Source: JAJDTR01 sp965220415 (GTDB taxonomy: Bacteria > Poribacteria > WGA-4E > JAJDTR01). Taken from it: a stretch of DNA of 64,000 nucleotides. This document shows, one piece after another, positions 18,041-26,282 of the stretch. Made by a program: the position numbers and the translations under genes. The notes beneath the pieces were generated by a model. The model did no database searches. It was given only the letters and a program-made list of their open reading frames with translations, and was not told where the DNA came from. Position 1 is the first letter of the stretch; each line of letters begins with the position of its first letter. The stretch covers positions 5,890,001 through 5,954,000 of the forward strand of contig OZ244829.1 in NCBI GenBank assembly GCA_965220415.1, written 5' to 3'.

Positions 18041-19348
18041 TTATTCATCGTAATAGCCAGCTTCCTCAAAGATGGCTTCATGCTTCCTTGCGATTTCGTC
18101 CAAGGCGTCCTTCGCCGATTTTAAGCCGACAATAGCGGCGTTCCAGTTTGTTTGACACGCCTCCAATAGTTCCGCATACTCCGGCACCGCCCAGAAATCG
18201 CGCAGATACGGGAAGCTCGCCGCAAAAGCCTTATTGAACGGCGTGGCATTCAAGAAGGTATCGGACTGCAGTACCTCTCTGTGGGGTGTGAACCCGCCGA
18301 TCAAAGCCCATTTTTCCTGTACAGGCTTCTGCATAAACCACTTCATGTACTTCTTGGCGGTATCCATGTTTTTGGAGTAGGACGAAATCGACATCCCTTG
18401 TCCGCCGATGCTGATGTAATGCCCTTTGGGACCGGCGGGTGCAATGAAGAAGTCACTCTTATCGTGATACTTTGGATTCGAATCCGAGGATACTGCCGCG
18501 GGTAGAAAAGCGAAATAATCCATCGCCATAGCGACTTTTCCGGACTTATACGCATCCAGCGTTTCTTGCCAATAGTAGTTCGGAGCGTCGGGAGGAGAAT
18601 ATTTGGTGAGTTCAATATAGTATTCCAACGCCTTGACGGAGTCCTCGCTGTTGATAAAACCATCGACCTTGTGCGTCTCCGGATCACCGTACGATCCTCC
18701 AAACGACCACATCACTTGTTGGAATCCCATCGTAATGCCATCGTACTCTTTGCTGAAGTAGGTCGCTATTCCGTACAAATCCGGCGGCCTAGTAAAAAAT
18801 TCGGCGATGTCCCTCATCTCTTCGTAGGTTTTGGGCGGGGCTAACTCATAGCCATATTTTGTCTTGAACGCACTCATTTCCTGCGGGTCGTTAAAGAGAT
18901 CTGTACGATAGACATAGCCATTGGCATCCACCTCGGCGGGAAGCGCCCAATACTCTTTGCTGCCCTTCGGGTATTCGGCAAATGCGGTCATTGCGGGGCC
19001 GTAGATGTCGTCGACCGCTATATTCTCGTTTATCCAATCCGTCAACTCAATATAGTGCCCTCCGACAGAATTCCTTCCGAGCCACTGACTGTCGCCTATG
19101 ACAATATCGTAGCGGTTACTCTTGCCGACAAATGCCGTAAAAATCTGATCTTGAAAGCTGGGCCAGGGAATTTGAACAACTTCAACCTTTATTCCTGTTT
19201 CTTCCGTAAAATCGTTGGACAATTCCTGCAGATAATCTGCCGGCGGCCACTCTGCCCATGCAATGGTCAAAGTTTCGTCGGCGTCCGCTGATAAAGTTAT
19301 CATACACAGTGCAACAACCAAGTACGGGATGATGTGTAATTTCCTCAC
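18041..19348 (-). CDS. Sugar ABC importer substrate-binding protein
   Basis: Extracytoplasmic solute-binding protein of family 1 (MalE-like), about 435 residues. I choose the GTG at 19348, which follows AAAGGA by about nine bases and begins directly with a signal peptide (RKLHIIPYLVVALCMITLSADA); the longer frame to 19387 adds 13 non-signal residues. The mature part starts ETLTIAWAEWPPADYLQELSNDF and has the typical YGLATYF-like, Trp-rich sugar-site segments (WSFGGSYGD, YYWQETLDAYKSGKVAMAMDY). First gene of the importer operon, with a good promoter 80 bases upstream. The sugar bound is unknown. Confidence 0.88.
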   Translation of the reverse strand: MRKLHIIPYLVVALCMITLSADADETLTIAWAEWPPADYLQELSNDFTEETGIKVEVVQIPWPSFQDQIFTAFVGKSNRYDIVIGDSQWLGRNSVGGHYIELTDWINENIAVDDIYGPAMTAFAEYPKGSKEYWALPAEVDANGYVYRTDLFNDPQEMSAFKTKYGYELAPPKTYEEMRDIAEFFTRPPDLYGIATYFSKEYDGITMGFQQVMWSFGGSYGDPETHKVDGFINSEDSVKALEYYIELTKYSPPDAPNYYWQETLDAYKSGKVAMAMDYFAFLPAAVSSDSNPKYHDKSDFFIAPAGPKGHYISIGGQGMSISSYSKNMDTAKKYMKWFMQKPVQEKWALIGGFTPHREVLQSDTFLNATPFNKAFAASFPYLRDFWAVPEYAELLEACQTNWNAAIVGLKSAKDALDEIARKHEAIFEEAGYYDE

Positions 19349-19428
19349 GATGTTATTCCTTTCAATTTCGTTTGATGAACCTGACATTTCGGATATGTTA
19401 CTGACAATGCCTTGTTTTGGGAGTTTCG

Positions 19429-19457
19429 ATTATAGCAAAGTACGGGAAAATTGACAA
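19429..19457 (-). promoter_or_regulatory. Sigma70-type promoter of the sugar importer operon
   Basis: Read on the minus strand: TTGTCA (19452-19457), 17-base spacer, perfect TATAAT (19429-19434). It lies about 80 bases before the binding-protein start. Confidence 0.75.
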
Positions 19458-19730
19458 GTGAAAAGGCTTCGGAGTCAGGGTAAAGAGGGAAGATTGGAAG
19501 GGGGAAGGATGGAAGAGGGAAAGCAGTGGTCAGTGACTAGTAGTCAGTGGGAAGGGCGGAGGGCGGGTAGAGTGGCGGGTGATTGGTCGGGGATGGGGAG
19601 ATTGTCTGAACTGGGATTCATGGGATTATTGGATTGGCAGGATTAGGGAGGCACCGGATTGAGGCAGCGTTGTGGAAGACGGCGGCAGGAGTTGGGTTGG
19701 GCGGAGTAATTGTCTGAATCGCAGATTAAG

Positions 19731-19766
19731 GGATCTCTATCGCACTCGTTATCCACTCGCTTGATC
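19731..19766 (+). repeat. 36 bp GATC-bounded element
   Basis: GGATCTCTATCGC through TCGCTTGATC, exactly 36 bases, interrupting a tract reading CGCAGATTAA / GGATTACACGGATTGC. Confidence 0.8.
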
Positions 19767-19811
19767 GGATTACACGGATTGCGCGGATAAAAGCCTCCGT
19801 CAATGTTGAGT

Positions 19812-19936
19812 GAATCTCTATGGGACCTCTATCAGGATTAGCTATCGCCCTTCCTGTTCGGTCGGTTGATCCTTCGTTATCAGGATCTCTATCGCGCGGG
19901 ATTTACTATCGCACTCGCTATCCACTCGCTTGATTC
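19812..19936 (+). repeat. Nested cluster of 36 bp elements
   Basis: Composite of at least three element fragments (GAATCTCTATG, CAGGATTAGCTATCGCCC, GGATCTCTATCGCGC, GGATTTACTATCGC) that ends TTGATTCCACCCTAC, the right arm of a family ii REP-like palindrome. Confidence 0.6.
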
Positions 19937-20007
19937 CACCCTACAAGCAAACGTGCATAGCCTATCAGACAGTCCCTTCAGTATTGTATTTTTGTACAGA
20001 GTCGAGC

Positions 20008-20379
20008 TTAGAAATGTGGTGGAAGATTTACTTCAACATGATAGCTAACAATTTCAGTCTTGATTATTGGTTTTAACTTATCATGTAAGTAAGATTCTAT
20101 TCCAAATCTAGTGCCCTTACTCCTTTCGACGATAATATATGTAGCCTGGAGGATATTCCCGCCTTCTCGCTGAACTTCTTCGTTATACTTATGGGATTCA
20201 AGCCGATTTCCTAAAGTTCCATTTAGGTTGGTTCCAATGTATACGGCTTTATTGTTATAATCGTGATTATAGTGACCGAAGATTATGTATACACCTTTCG
20301 CCGTAATGTCCCATTTTCTCAAATTTAGATTCTGGGGTTCTGACCAATTCAGTTCCATGCTTCCAATCACCTCAGCCAT
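20008..20379 (-). CDS. GIY-YIG nuclease-like small protein
   Basis: About 123 residues from the ATG at 20379, which follows AAGGAG by six bases; longer starts are less well placed. The pattern GVYIIFG ... KAVYIGTN ... LGNRLESHKY ... GIESYLHDKLKP reproduces the GIY-YIG fold: the two strands with Tyr, the catalytic-type Arg in GNRLESH and the metal-binding Glu in GIESYL. It has no second domain, so it resembles stand-alone GIY-YIG proteins rather than UvrC or homing endonucleases. Function unknown; it stands alone between repeat-rich gaps. Confidence 0.6.
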   Translation of the reverse strand: MAEVIGSMELNWSEPQNLNLRKWDITAKGVYIIFGHYNHDYNNKAVYIGTNLNGTLGNRLESHKYNEEVQREGGNILQATYIIVERSKGTRFGIESYLHDKLKPIIKTEIVSYHVEVNLPPHF

Positions 20380-20855
20380 TTTAATCTCCTTCACCATAAA
20401 ACGTAAAAATGCTTGACGCCCCACCCTTCTCCCGTTCAACTATTTGCCCAACTGTCTTGGTGGTTTCTTGTTCTTTTGGCATTTTGCATTCCTCGTTATG
20501 CACGCCTTGGATTTATGTCGGTAGGACACGGATCCTGCATATTTTGTACAATGTTTATTTTATCACACAATATGTGGATTAGCAAATGTTTTTTACTTTG
20601 CATATGTTATGTGTTACAGAGACCCCTTTTTCCAAACCTCGCGCGGTGAGGGAGAAACGAACCAGTAACGGACAAAGGGAAGGTAGGAACAATAATAGTC
20701 ACATTTTATTGTTTCATTTCCTGTAAACTCAACAAGCCTCAAAAGACTAATCGCCAAACATTTTCGAATGATTGGGGAAGGGAATAGCGGTGATCAGTGG
20801 GAAGGGAAGGAAATGTGTGAGGGTAGAGGGGGGTGAAAGAGGGATCGTCTGACCG

Positions 20856-20891
20856 GGATCTCTATCGTGCTCATTATCCATTCGCTTGATG
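20856..20891 (+). repeat. 36 bp element, right GATC changed to GATG
   Basis: GGATCTCTATCGTGC to TTCGCTTGATG, 36 bases; only the last base of the usual right end differs. Confidence 0.7.
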
Positions 20892-21027
20892 GATTTATGG
20901 GATTATTGGATTGCCAGGATTAAAGGCGACGGTGTGCGAGGCGGTGTTGGTGGGGGTGAGAGTTGGGTTGGGCGGAGTAATTGTCTGAATAGCAGACGAT
21001 CACAGTTGGTGCTTCCAAAGGCGGGTA

Positions 21028-21120
21028 GGATCTCTATCAGGATTAGCTATCACCCTCCCTGTTCGGTCGGTTGATCCTTCGTTATTCACTCAGTTGATCG
21101 CTCATTATTCATTCACTTCA
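21028..21120 (+). repeat. Nested cluster of 36 bp elements
   Basis: GGATCTCTATCAGGATTAGC, then two TTGATC ends and a truncated final copy. The inner arrangement matches the composite at 19812-19936, so composites themselves are copied. Confidence 0.6.
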
Positions 21121-21166
21121 TGGAATATTGTTTGGGGCAATACTCCGTATCCTAAGGAGGTTCCTG

Positions 21167-21322
21167 ATGTCAAGCAAAAGAGTTGCAAATCAAGAACCAA
21201 AACCGTTGGTAGAACGGAAGCCGAAGACCCAAGTCACTCAGAGTGACAAGGTTATTCCGCAACCGCCGCCAACACCAAAGGTTGAGGTCCCTAAATTGAA
21301 ACCCAAACCAAAAGGTAGATAG
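21167..21322 (+). CDS. Pro/Lys-rich micro-protein, 51 residues
   Basis: The ATG at 21167 follows AAGGAGG by about eight bases, one of the strongest ribosome sites in the window, and a rho-independent terminator begins 16 bases after the stop. The product is highly charged and disordered: MSSKRVANQEPKP at the start, then PQPPPTPKVEVPKLKPKPKGR at the end, with no hydrophobic segment and no cysteine. The combination of strong signals at both ends supports a real gene although I recognise no family. It could be a nucleic-acid-binding or ribosome-associated peptide; that is a guess from charge alone. Confidence 0.55.
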   Translation: MSSKRVANQEPKPLVERKPKTQVTQSDKVIPQPPPTPKVEVPKLKPKPKGR

Positions 21323-21337
21323 GTTTAGGGCAAAGAA

Positions 21338-21370
21338 AAGGGTGTTCTTTTCCGAGCACCCTTCTTTATT
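21338..21370 (+). terminator. Rho-independent terminator after the micro-protein gene
   Basis: AAGGGTG and CACCCTT form a 7 bp stem (loop TTCTTTTCCGAG) followed by CTTTATT. Confidence 0.75.
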
Positions 21371-21464
21371 AACGCTTGTTGCAATTCAGTCTCAATTTCC
21401 TTGAGATTCATTTTACCACACTTACGGTCCATACGTAACCCGATTTTTCTCTTTACATTTTCTC

Positions 21465-21493
21465 TTTACATTCAACCCTTCCCCGTTTATAAT
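21465..21493 (+). promoter_or_regulatory. Sigma70-type promoter upstream of candidate ncRNA
   Basis: TTTACA (21465-21470), 17-base spacer, perfect TATAAT (21488-21493). A second TTGACA at 21506 with a weaker TATA-rich box follows. Transcription would start near 21500, just before the hairpin series. Confidence 0.7.
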
Positions 21494-21499
21494 TAACAA

Positions 21500-21700
21500 A
21501 CCCGATTGACATCATCTATTGTGATATATAGGTGCCGTTCATGTCCGAAAGTGCGCCAACACTAACGGACAGAGGAACAGCACTAGGCAACGCAATGGTA
21601 ATGTGAGTAGGAGAACTCACTTGCGTTACCTGTTGTTCAATTATGTCATTCTAGGTAGCCCTTGTCAATCTTGATTGATCCCGATTAAGTTCGGGTGGCG
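21500..21700 (+). ncRNA. Candidate structured non-coding RNA
   Basis: Three stem-loop modules follow a good promoter. Module 1 (21531-21583): GTGCCGTTC with GAACAGCAC, inside it TGTCCG with CGGACA, inside that AGTG with CACT. Module 2 (21586-21630): GGCAACGCAA with TTGCGTTACC (one mismatch), inside it GTGAGT with ACTCAC. Module 3 (21680-21695): CCCGA with TCGGG. The segment AACAG (21576) can pair either in module 1 or with CTGTT after module 2, so alternative folds exist. It matches none of the RNA families I can recognise (tmRNA, SRP, RNase P, 6S, common riboswitches). It could be a free small RNA or a long leader of the gene at 21829. Confidence 0.45.
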
Positions 21701-21828
21701 CAGTTGGTACTGTGCTTTCACAAAACAAAAGGGAGACCTACCATGCGTACACAACGCAAATGTCCGTAGGTGTGTCCCATAATGTGGCAGCCTACGTGGG
21801 TTGCCCCTCTTTTCACATGGAGGGGAAC

Positions 21829-22089
21829 ATGAGAATCTTGATGTTGTTGCTCGTAATAGCCGCGTTTCTTACTTGCCTCATCTTCATTTCGGATATCACG
21901 TTTTCTCATTCGGGGAGAACGGATAGAGATGGAGGGCATATAGAGTCGGCAACTGGTAAATATCACAATCATGACAAGTCTTCGACGCAGAAGACGGATA
22001 GACGATATTTGTTGCTTGTCGAGACCGATCGCGCTGCTACAGAACATGAGATCAATCTACCACTATACGAAAATTATGATCTGGCCTAA
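21829..22089 (+). CDS. Small secreted YHYH-type protein
   Basis: 86 residues from the ATG at 21829, chosen because GGAGGGG precedes it and translation then begins with a signal peptide (MRILMLLLVIAAFLTCLIF). The mature part starts with HSGRTDRDGGHIESATGKYHNHD, which matches the short His-rich pattern HxGxTDxxGGHxxxxxGxYHYH seen in many small exported bacterial proteins; its His residues suggest metal binding, although no function is established. The remaining about 35 residues are unlike anything I know. It lies downstream of the candidate structured RNA. Confidence 0.6.
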   Translation: MRILMLLLVIAAFLTCLIFISDITFSHSGRTDRDGGHIESATGKYHNHDKSSTQKTDRRYLLLVETDRAATEHEINLPLYENYDLA

Positions 22090-22489
22090 CTTCCTACAGC
22101 TTTGGCTGGAGAAGAGATTGTCTATACTATCATAATGGTAAGGAAATAGGTTGGTAGAGATCTCAAGCAAAGACGCTTATCATGCTTACGCGATTACAAT
22201 GAGAATTCTATCGCGGTCATTGTCGATGTCCCTTAATCCTTCCTTATCCAGCCAGTTGGTCACGCGCGGTTAAGATTGCTATCGGGCGGGATTGACTATC
22301 ACACCCACTGGCAATCCGCTTTATCGTTATTTAATCCGTCAATCGGTTTGTGCGGCTAGTGGCACAGGTTGGTGCCTCGGCGCGAATCCATCACAGTCCG
22401 CATCGCACCGACGGTTACCGTACCCGTCCGGTGACGAATTAGTGGAGCGGTCTATACTCACCATCAACCGAATATAGGGAGTCAAAAAT
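22090..22489. other. Intergenic with degenerate 36 bp element remnants
   Basis: 22199-22310 contains decayed relatives of the 36 bp element (TTCTATCGCGG, CTTATCCAGCCAGTTGGTC, GGGATTGACTATC). 22352-22440 can form small hairpins (GGCAC/GTGCC; CACCG/CGGTG) ahead of the large secreted-protein gene, with no recognised riboswitch. Confidence 0.4.
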
Positions 22490-25042
22490 TTGAAAACGTT
22501 AATCGTTGGTTTCATTTTCGTCTTACTTTTTTGTGTAATGGTGCCGTTAGGGATGACGGAACCATCACCATATACAATCTCGCATTCGGGGCCTTCAAGT
22601 ATCGCGCCCGGTGGAAGCGGGACGTATTCTTTTACAGTCAAGAAGGACGGTGTCCCTCAGTCAGGTGTGACTGTGTATATTTACCGTCGCCCAGAAACAA
22701 AATCATATCTGAGTAATGAAACGCCAGTGACGGACTCAAACGGGACAGTGCAGACGACACTGACGCTTGACAGTGACGCTTCCGGCACATACCGCATTAC
22801 CGCGTCTGCCCCAGACAGGGAAGGAGGGAAGGAAATTGACGAACGGATAGACTATGTGCGATTTGACGTGACCGTTAGCGAGTCCCGGCCTCCACCGACA
22901 CCCGACCCGTCAACCCTGGTCAAAATCTCGGACGATAATCAGACCGCTGCACCTGGTGACAGTGTGCCCCTTATCGTCGAATTACAGGATTCGAATAGCA
23001 ACCCCATATCGGGAGTGCGTCTGAACTTCATTCTATTCGGGGATGATGCCACTGCTTCCCGGAGTCCTCAAATTGGGACGACCGGTTCGGACGGACGCGC
23101 CCAAACAACCCTCTCCTTCTCCTCCGATGCCGAAGGCGAATACATCATCGAAGTTCACCGTTTGGACAATTTCTCGGTTTATGTGCACTTTACTGTAACG
23201 GTTGATACCTCGCTATCTTCGCAGGAGCAACAGACGCGGCAGGACGCTGAAAAGACAAAATCTTTGCCAGAGTCGACTGGCATCAAGAGCATAGCAGGGG
23301 ACAACCAAGATGGTGTACCCGGTGAAACGCTGCCAAAACCATTTGTGGTTGAAATAAGCGATGTAGATGAAAATCCGTTGGAGGGGGTCGTTGTTAGCTT
23401 CGCTGTGACTGCAGGCGGCGGCTCGCTCAGTTCTGAGATGGTGACAACCAATAAAAATGGACAAGCGGAGAGTACGCTGACGCTTGGCAGCGAGCCCGGC
23501 ACCAACACCGTCGAGGCAAGTGTCGAAGGTATTCCCCACATAGCGGTCTTTAATATTGTCTCAGGCGACAATCAGACCGGTGAAATACCAGTATCCATGT
23601 ATTGGTTAGAACGTGGCGAGACGAGAGGAATTCGGCGTGTTACACCCGACGACACAGGCATCAATAGCGTCGTCACCCGTGGACTGCAACAACCGGCCGA
23701 ACTAGCCTTGGATGTGGTGAACCGAAAGGTGTACTGGACGGATATCAAGGCAAAGGCAATCCGGCGCGCCAACTTGGACGGCACAGGGGTGCAGGACGTT
23801 GTCACCGCCGGGCTGAAAACGCCAAATGGCGTCGCTTTGGATGTGACGGGCGGAAAGGTGTACTGGACGGACTGGGGCGCGAAGAACATTCAACGCGCGA
23901 ATTTCGACGGCACAGGCGTACAAGACCTTGTGACGAACAGGAACAGTCTCCTCAGCGGAATCGCGTTGGATGTGGCTGGCGGGCAGATGTACTGGGTGGA
24001 CTTCGGCAGAGACACAATCTGGCGCGCCATCTTGGACGGCACAGGGGTTGAGGCACTTGTGACCTCTGGGCTGTCCACCCCGTTCGCTATCGCGTTGGAT
24101 GTGGCTGGCGGACAGATGTACTGGGTAGACAAAGGTACTCACAAAATCCAGCGTGCAAACTTGGACGGAACGGGTGTGCAAGACCTCCTCACCAAAGCCC
24201 AAGGCATTGATAATCCTAATGGTATCGCCTTAGATGTGGCAAGCGGAACCATGTACTGGACGGAGTCAAGCAAGGGAAAGGGCAAAATAAAGAGCGCCAG
24301 CCTTGACGGTTCGAACGTACAGACTCTCTTTGCCGACCTTGACGATCCCAGAAGTATCGCGCTCGATATACAACTGCCTCCCGACGCGATGCCAACGGCT
24401 ATGTCCGAGCCGCAGCCACCGTCGACGCCTGATGCCGCAGCGAAGCCCGAAGATGTGAACGACGATGGAGTTGTCGATGGGAAAGATATTCTCGTCGTTG
24501 TGCAACACTTCGGCAAGACAGGGGAGCACATGGCGGATGTCAATGGCGATGGCGTCGTCAACCTTGCCGACATCGCTCAGGTGGCGCTTGCGCTCGATGA
24601 CGGGGCGGCTGCACCCCTCGCCCGTGGGGACGCACTTGATGTAATCACACCAGAACGTGTCCGGCAGTGGCTCACCCAAGCCAAGTTGGCAGGCGCGAAC
24701 CAAGGAGCATTTCTGGCGCTTGAACAGTTACTCTCACTGTTGGCGCCGAAGCAAACCGCTCTGCACCCCAATTACCCGAATCCGTTCAATCCGGAGACGT
24801 GGATACCGTATAGGTTAGCCCGCGATGCGGATGTGAGTATCTCTATTTACGACGTTAACGGCGGGCTAGTACGTCAATTGGATTTGGGCCATCAGGCAGC
24901 CGGGCATTACACGGCACGGAGTCAGGCGGCGTATTGGGATGGGCGCAACATCATAGCGGAACGAGTAGCTAGCGGTGTCTATTATTACACGTTAAGGGCA
25001 GATGGTTTTACTGCAACTCGAAAGATGTTGGTCGGTAAGTAA
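22490..25042 (+). CDS. Modular secreted protein: Ig-like (Big_1), YWTD propeller, dockerin, FlgD-like tail
   Basis: An 850-residue exported protein that starts at TTG 22490 behind TAGGGAG. In order: signal peptide (about 1-24); three Ig-like domains of the invasin Big_1 type (about 25-130, 140-240, 260-358) with VTVSx and TLTLxSDA/GSEPG ends; a YWTD (LDL-receptor class B) six-bladed propeller (about 365-635) with repeats such as VYWTDxxxxxIxRANLDGTGV; a dockerin-like pair of DVNxDGxVxxxDI calcium loops (about 655-705); and a C-terminal FlgD/T9SS-like module with HPNYPNPFNPETWIPY and SGVYYYTL. It is probably a surface or extracellular binding protein. A rho-independent terminator follows. Confidence 0.88.
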   Translation: MKTLIVGFIFVLLFCVMVPLGMTEPSPYTISHSGPSSIAPGGSGTYSFTVKKDGVPQSGVTVYIYRRPETKSYLSNETPVTDSNGTVQTTLTLDSDASGTYRITASAPDREGGKEIDERIDYVRFDVTVSESRPPPTPDPSTLVKISDDNQTAAPGDSVPLIVELQDSNSNPISGVRLNFILFGDDATASRSPQIGTTGSDGRAQTTLSFSSDAEGEYIIEVHRLDNFSVYVHFTVTVDTSLSSQEQQTRQDAEKTKSLPESTGIKSIAGDNQDGVPGETLPKPFVVEISDVDENPLEGVVVSFAVTAGGGSLSSEMVTTNKNGQAESTLTLGSEPGTNTVEASVEGIPHIAVFNIVSGDNQTGEIPVSMYWLERGETRGIRRVTPDDTGINSVVTRGLQQPAELALDVVNRKVYWTDIKAKAIRRANLDGTGVQDVVTAGLKTPNGVALDVTGGKVYWTDWGAKNIQRANFDGTGVQDLVTNRNSLLSGIALDVAGGQMYWVDFGRDTIWRAILDGTGVEALVTSGLSTPFAIALDVAGGQMYWVDKGTHKIQRANLDGTGVQDLLTKAQGIDNPNGIALDVASGTMYWTESSKGKGKIKSASLDGSNVQTLFADLDDPRSIALDIQLPPDAMPTAMSEPQPPSTPDAAAKPEDVNDDGVVDGKDILVVVQHFGKTGEHMADVNGDGVVNLADIAQVALALDDGAAAPLARGDALDVITPERVRQWLTQAKLAGANQGAFLALEQLLSLLAPKQTALHPNYPNPFNPETWIPYRLARDADVSISIYDVNGGLVRQLDLGHQAAGHYTARSQAAYWDGRNIIAERVASGVYYYTLRADGFTATRKMLVGK

Positions 25043-25070
25043 AAATGATGGGTTTACATTACTCGTCAAT

Positions 25071-25101
25071 AGCCCGGGGCACTGCGCTCCGGGCTTTTTT
25101 T
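25071..25101 (+). terminator. Rho-independent terminator
   Basis: AGCCCGGGGC and GCTCCGGGCT arms with loop ACTGC, followed by seven T residues, 28 bases after the modular protein gene. Confidence 0.9.
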
Positions 25102-25141
25102 ATGGCAGGTTTGGGGGTTGACATGAGCTTAAACGGCGTCC

Positions 25142-25405
25142 TCAAGCGTAGTCGAAGCAGCCAACGAAGTACAAATTTAGTGTCGCGGGGTGCGGCAGGT
25201 CCCCAAATAATTCCTTAGCATTGAATTCATCGACAGCGTACCCGTTTTCCGGGATTCGATCGTCGTTTTGGCACATAAAGCAGGGTTGATAGATGTTAAA
25301 GCCCTTGCCATAGACGGGATGGGCTTCGTATTTATCGATCAGGGCGAATACTGCGTCCTGATCCAGTACATCGTACCATTTGGGGCAACTACATTGTGAT
25401 TGCAT
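25142..25405 (-). CDS. Small Cys-containing hypothetical protein
   Basis: 87 residues with a good ribosome site (AAAGGAGA) six bases before the ATG. It has two cysteine pairs, CSC near the N-terminus and CFMC in the middle, plus a late Cys, and no signal peptide or membrane span. The paired cysteines suggest a cytoplasmic zinc-binding fold. It is the last gene of the minus-strand defence-like group, 67 bases downstream of the HEPN gene, and may belong to the same transcript. I do not recognise the family. Confidence 0.55.
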   Translation of the reverse strand: MQSQCSCPKWYDVLDQDAVFALIDKYEAHPVYGKGFNIYQPCFMCQNDDRIPENGYAVDEFNAKELFGDLPHPATLNLYFVGCFDYA

Positions 25406-25472
25406 GAATTGTCTCCTTTAACAAGTGAGTTGGGATTCGGTCGGCTCGCACTCACGAGATGGGCAGACAGGT

Positions 25473-26219
25473 TTAGTTATCTGCTTCTTCTACTTCGCCA
25501 CTCAGAGTCAAACTGTCCCAATCTGTAAATCTCCCTTCGTCCAGAATCTTCTTAATTGATAGCAGACATAAGTCCTGAGCGTGGGTGATAAACTTTGACC
25601 GACCGATCTTTTCTTTACCAAATTTAACGGTCGTGCCAACGAGCCCTGTGTGAACGGTTTTTGAACGGCAGTTATATATCTGTTTGAACTTCTCGAGCAA
25701 ATCCTCTCTATCCTTTTTGTCCATTCCCAAATGCCGAGCTGCACGAATAGCCAATTTATAAGTAGTATCCCCGGCACCGTCGGGAACATAAAGTGCTTCA
25801 AGGGCAATCCCCAAGTCAATGATTTTGTCAATGGGTTCTTGAAGTGTCTTTGACTTTACCCATCTGTTTATAGGCACGCGCAATTTTTCGCTAACCTCCG
25901 GATTCTTGTCCAAGATCTCATATAGGCGTTCGGCTTCCCTTATCTGAGATTGCTCGACTTCAACGGACGCCTCAAATACATCTACGGGGACGCTGAATCG
26001 AGGTGGTCCCGGTCCAGGAGGGTTTAGATAGAAGAGTTCATCTTCTGGCCAGAAAGGCCATTTCAGAGAAGCTTGAACTGCCGAATCGCAAGCTAAAGAT
26101 AGCCCTTGGCAAAGAGATTTAAAAACATCAGATGTGCGATTCTCTTGCGTACGATATTCATGAATAGCGGTGTCTTGGCGAGGATGATAAAATGCAGGGG
26201 ATACAAAATAGTCGATCAC
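25473..26219 (-). CDS. HEPN (ApeA-like) domain protein, C-terminal open part
   Basis: Translated from a GTG at 26219, 248 residues, but the same frame is open upstream to 26282, where a TAG separates it from the preceding gene. No ribosome site precedes the GTG. Residues about 130-215 form a helical HEPN domain like those of ApeA-type proteins: ALEALYVPDGAGDTTYKLAIR, then the RNase-type Arg-x4-His motif in CRSKTVHTGLVG. HEPN proteins with this motif usually cut RNA in abortive-infection or toxin systems. I infer that this and the upstream frame are one gene split by an amber codon. Confidence 0.65.
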   Translation of the reverse strand: MIDYFVSPAFYHPRQDTAIHEYRTQENRTSDVFKSLCQGLSLACDSAVQASLKWPFWPEDELFYLNPPGPGPPRFSVPVDVFEASVEVEQSQIREAERLYEILDKNPEVSEKLRVPINRWVKSKTLQEPIDKIIDLGIALEALYVPDGAGDTTYKLAIRAARHLGMDKKDREDLLEKFKQIYNCRSKTVHTGLVGTTVKFGKEKIGRSKFITHAQDLCLLSIKKILDEGRFTDWDSLTLSGEVEEADN

Positions 26220-26282
26220 AAGGAGTGTTTTACTACAGAAGAAATTTGGAGAGATTCCAAAACTATTGTAGATTGAAGTAGG

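Larger units (their letters stand above)
19349..20007. other. Repeat-rich intergenic region
   Basis: Holds the importer promoter (19429-19457), G/A-rich low-complexity DNA with CAGTGACTAGTAGTCAGTG, and 36 bp elements at 19731-19766 and 19812-19936. No gene is supported. Confidence 0.5.
20380..21166. other. Repeat-rich intergenic region
   Basis: Contains a 36 bp element (20856-20891), a nested composite (21028-21120) and G-rich filler such as GGGTAGAGGGGGGTGAAAG. No gene is supported. Confidence 0.5.
21323..21828. other. Intergenic region with candidate structured RNA
   Basis: Holds a terminator (21338-21370), a strong promoter (21465-21493) and a run of stem-loops to about 21700. No protein-coding frame is convincing before the ATG at 21829. 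Confidence 0.5.

Noticed and set aside
21694..21770. tRNA gene starting GGTGGCGCAGTTGGTA
   Set aside because: A D-arm-like stem (GCGC/GTGC) is present but no anticodon stem, T-arm (GTTCGA) or acceptor pairing follows.
22352..22440. Cobalamin-type riboswitch before the modular secreted protein
   Set aside because: GCGCGAATCCATCACAGTCC recalls part of the core, but the B12 box and overall layout are absent.
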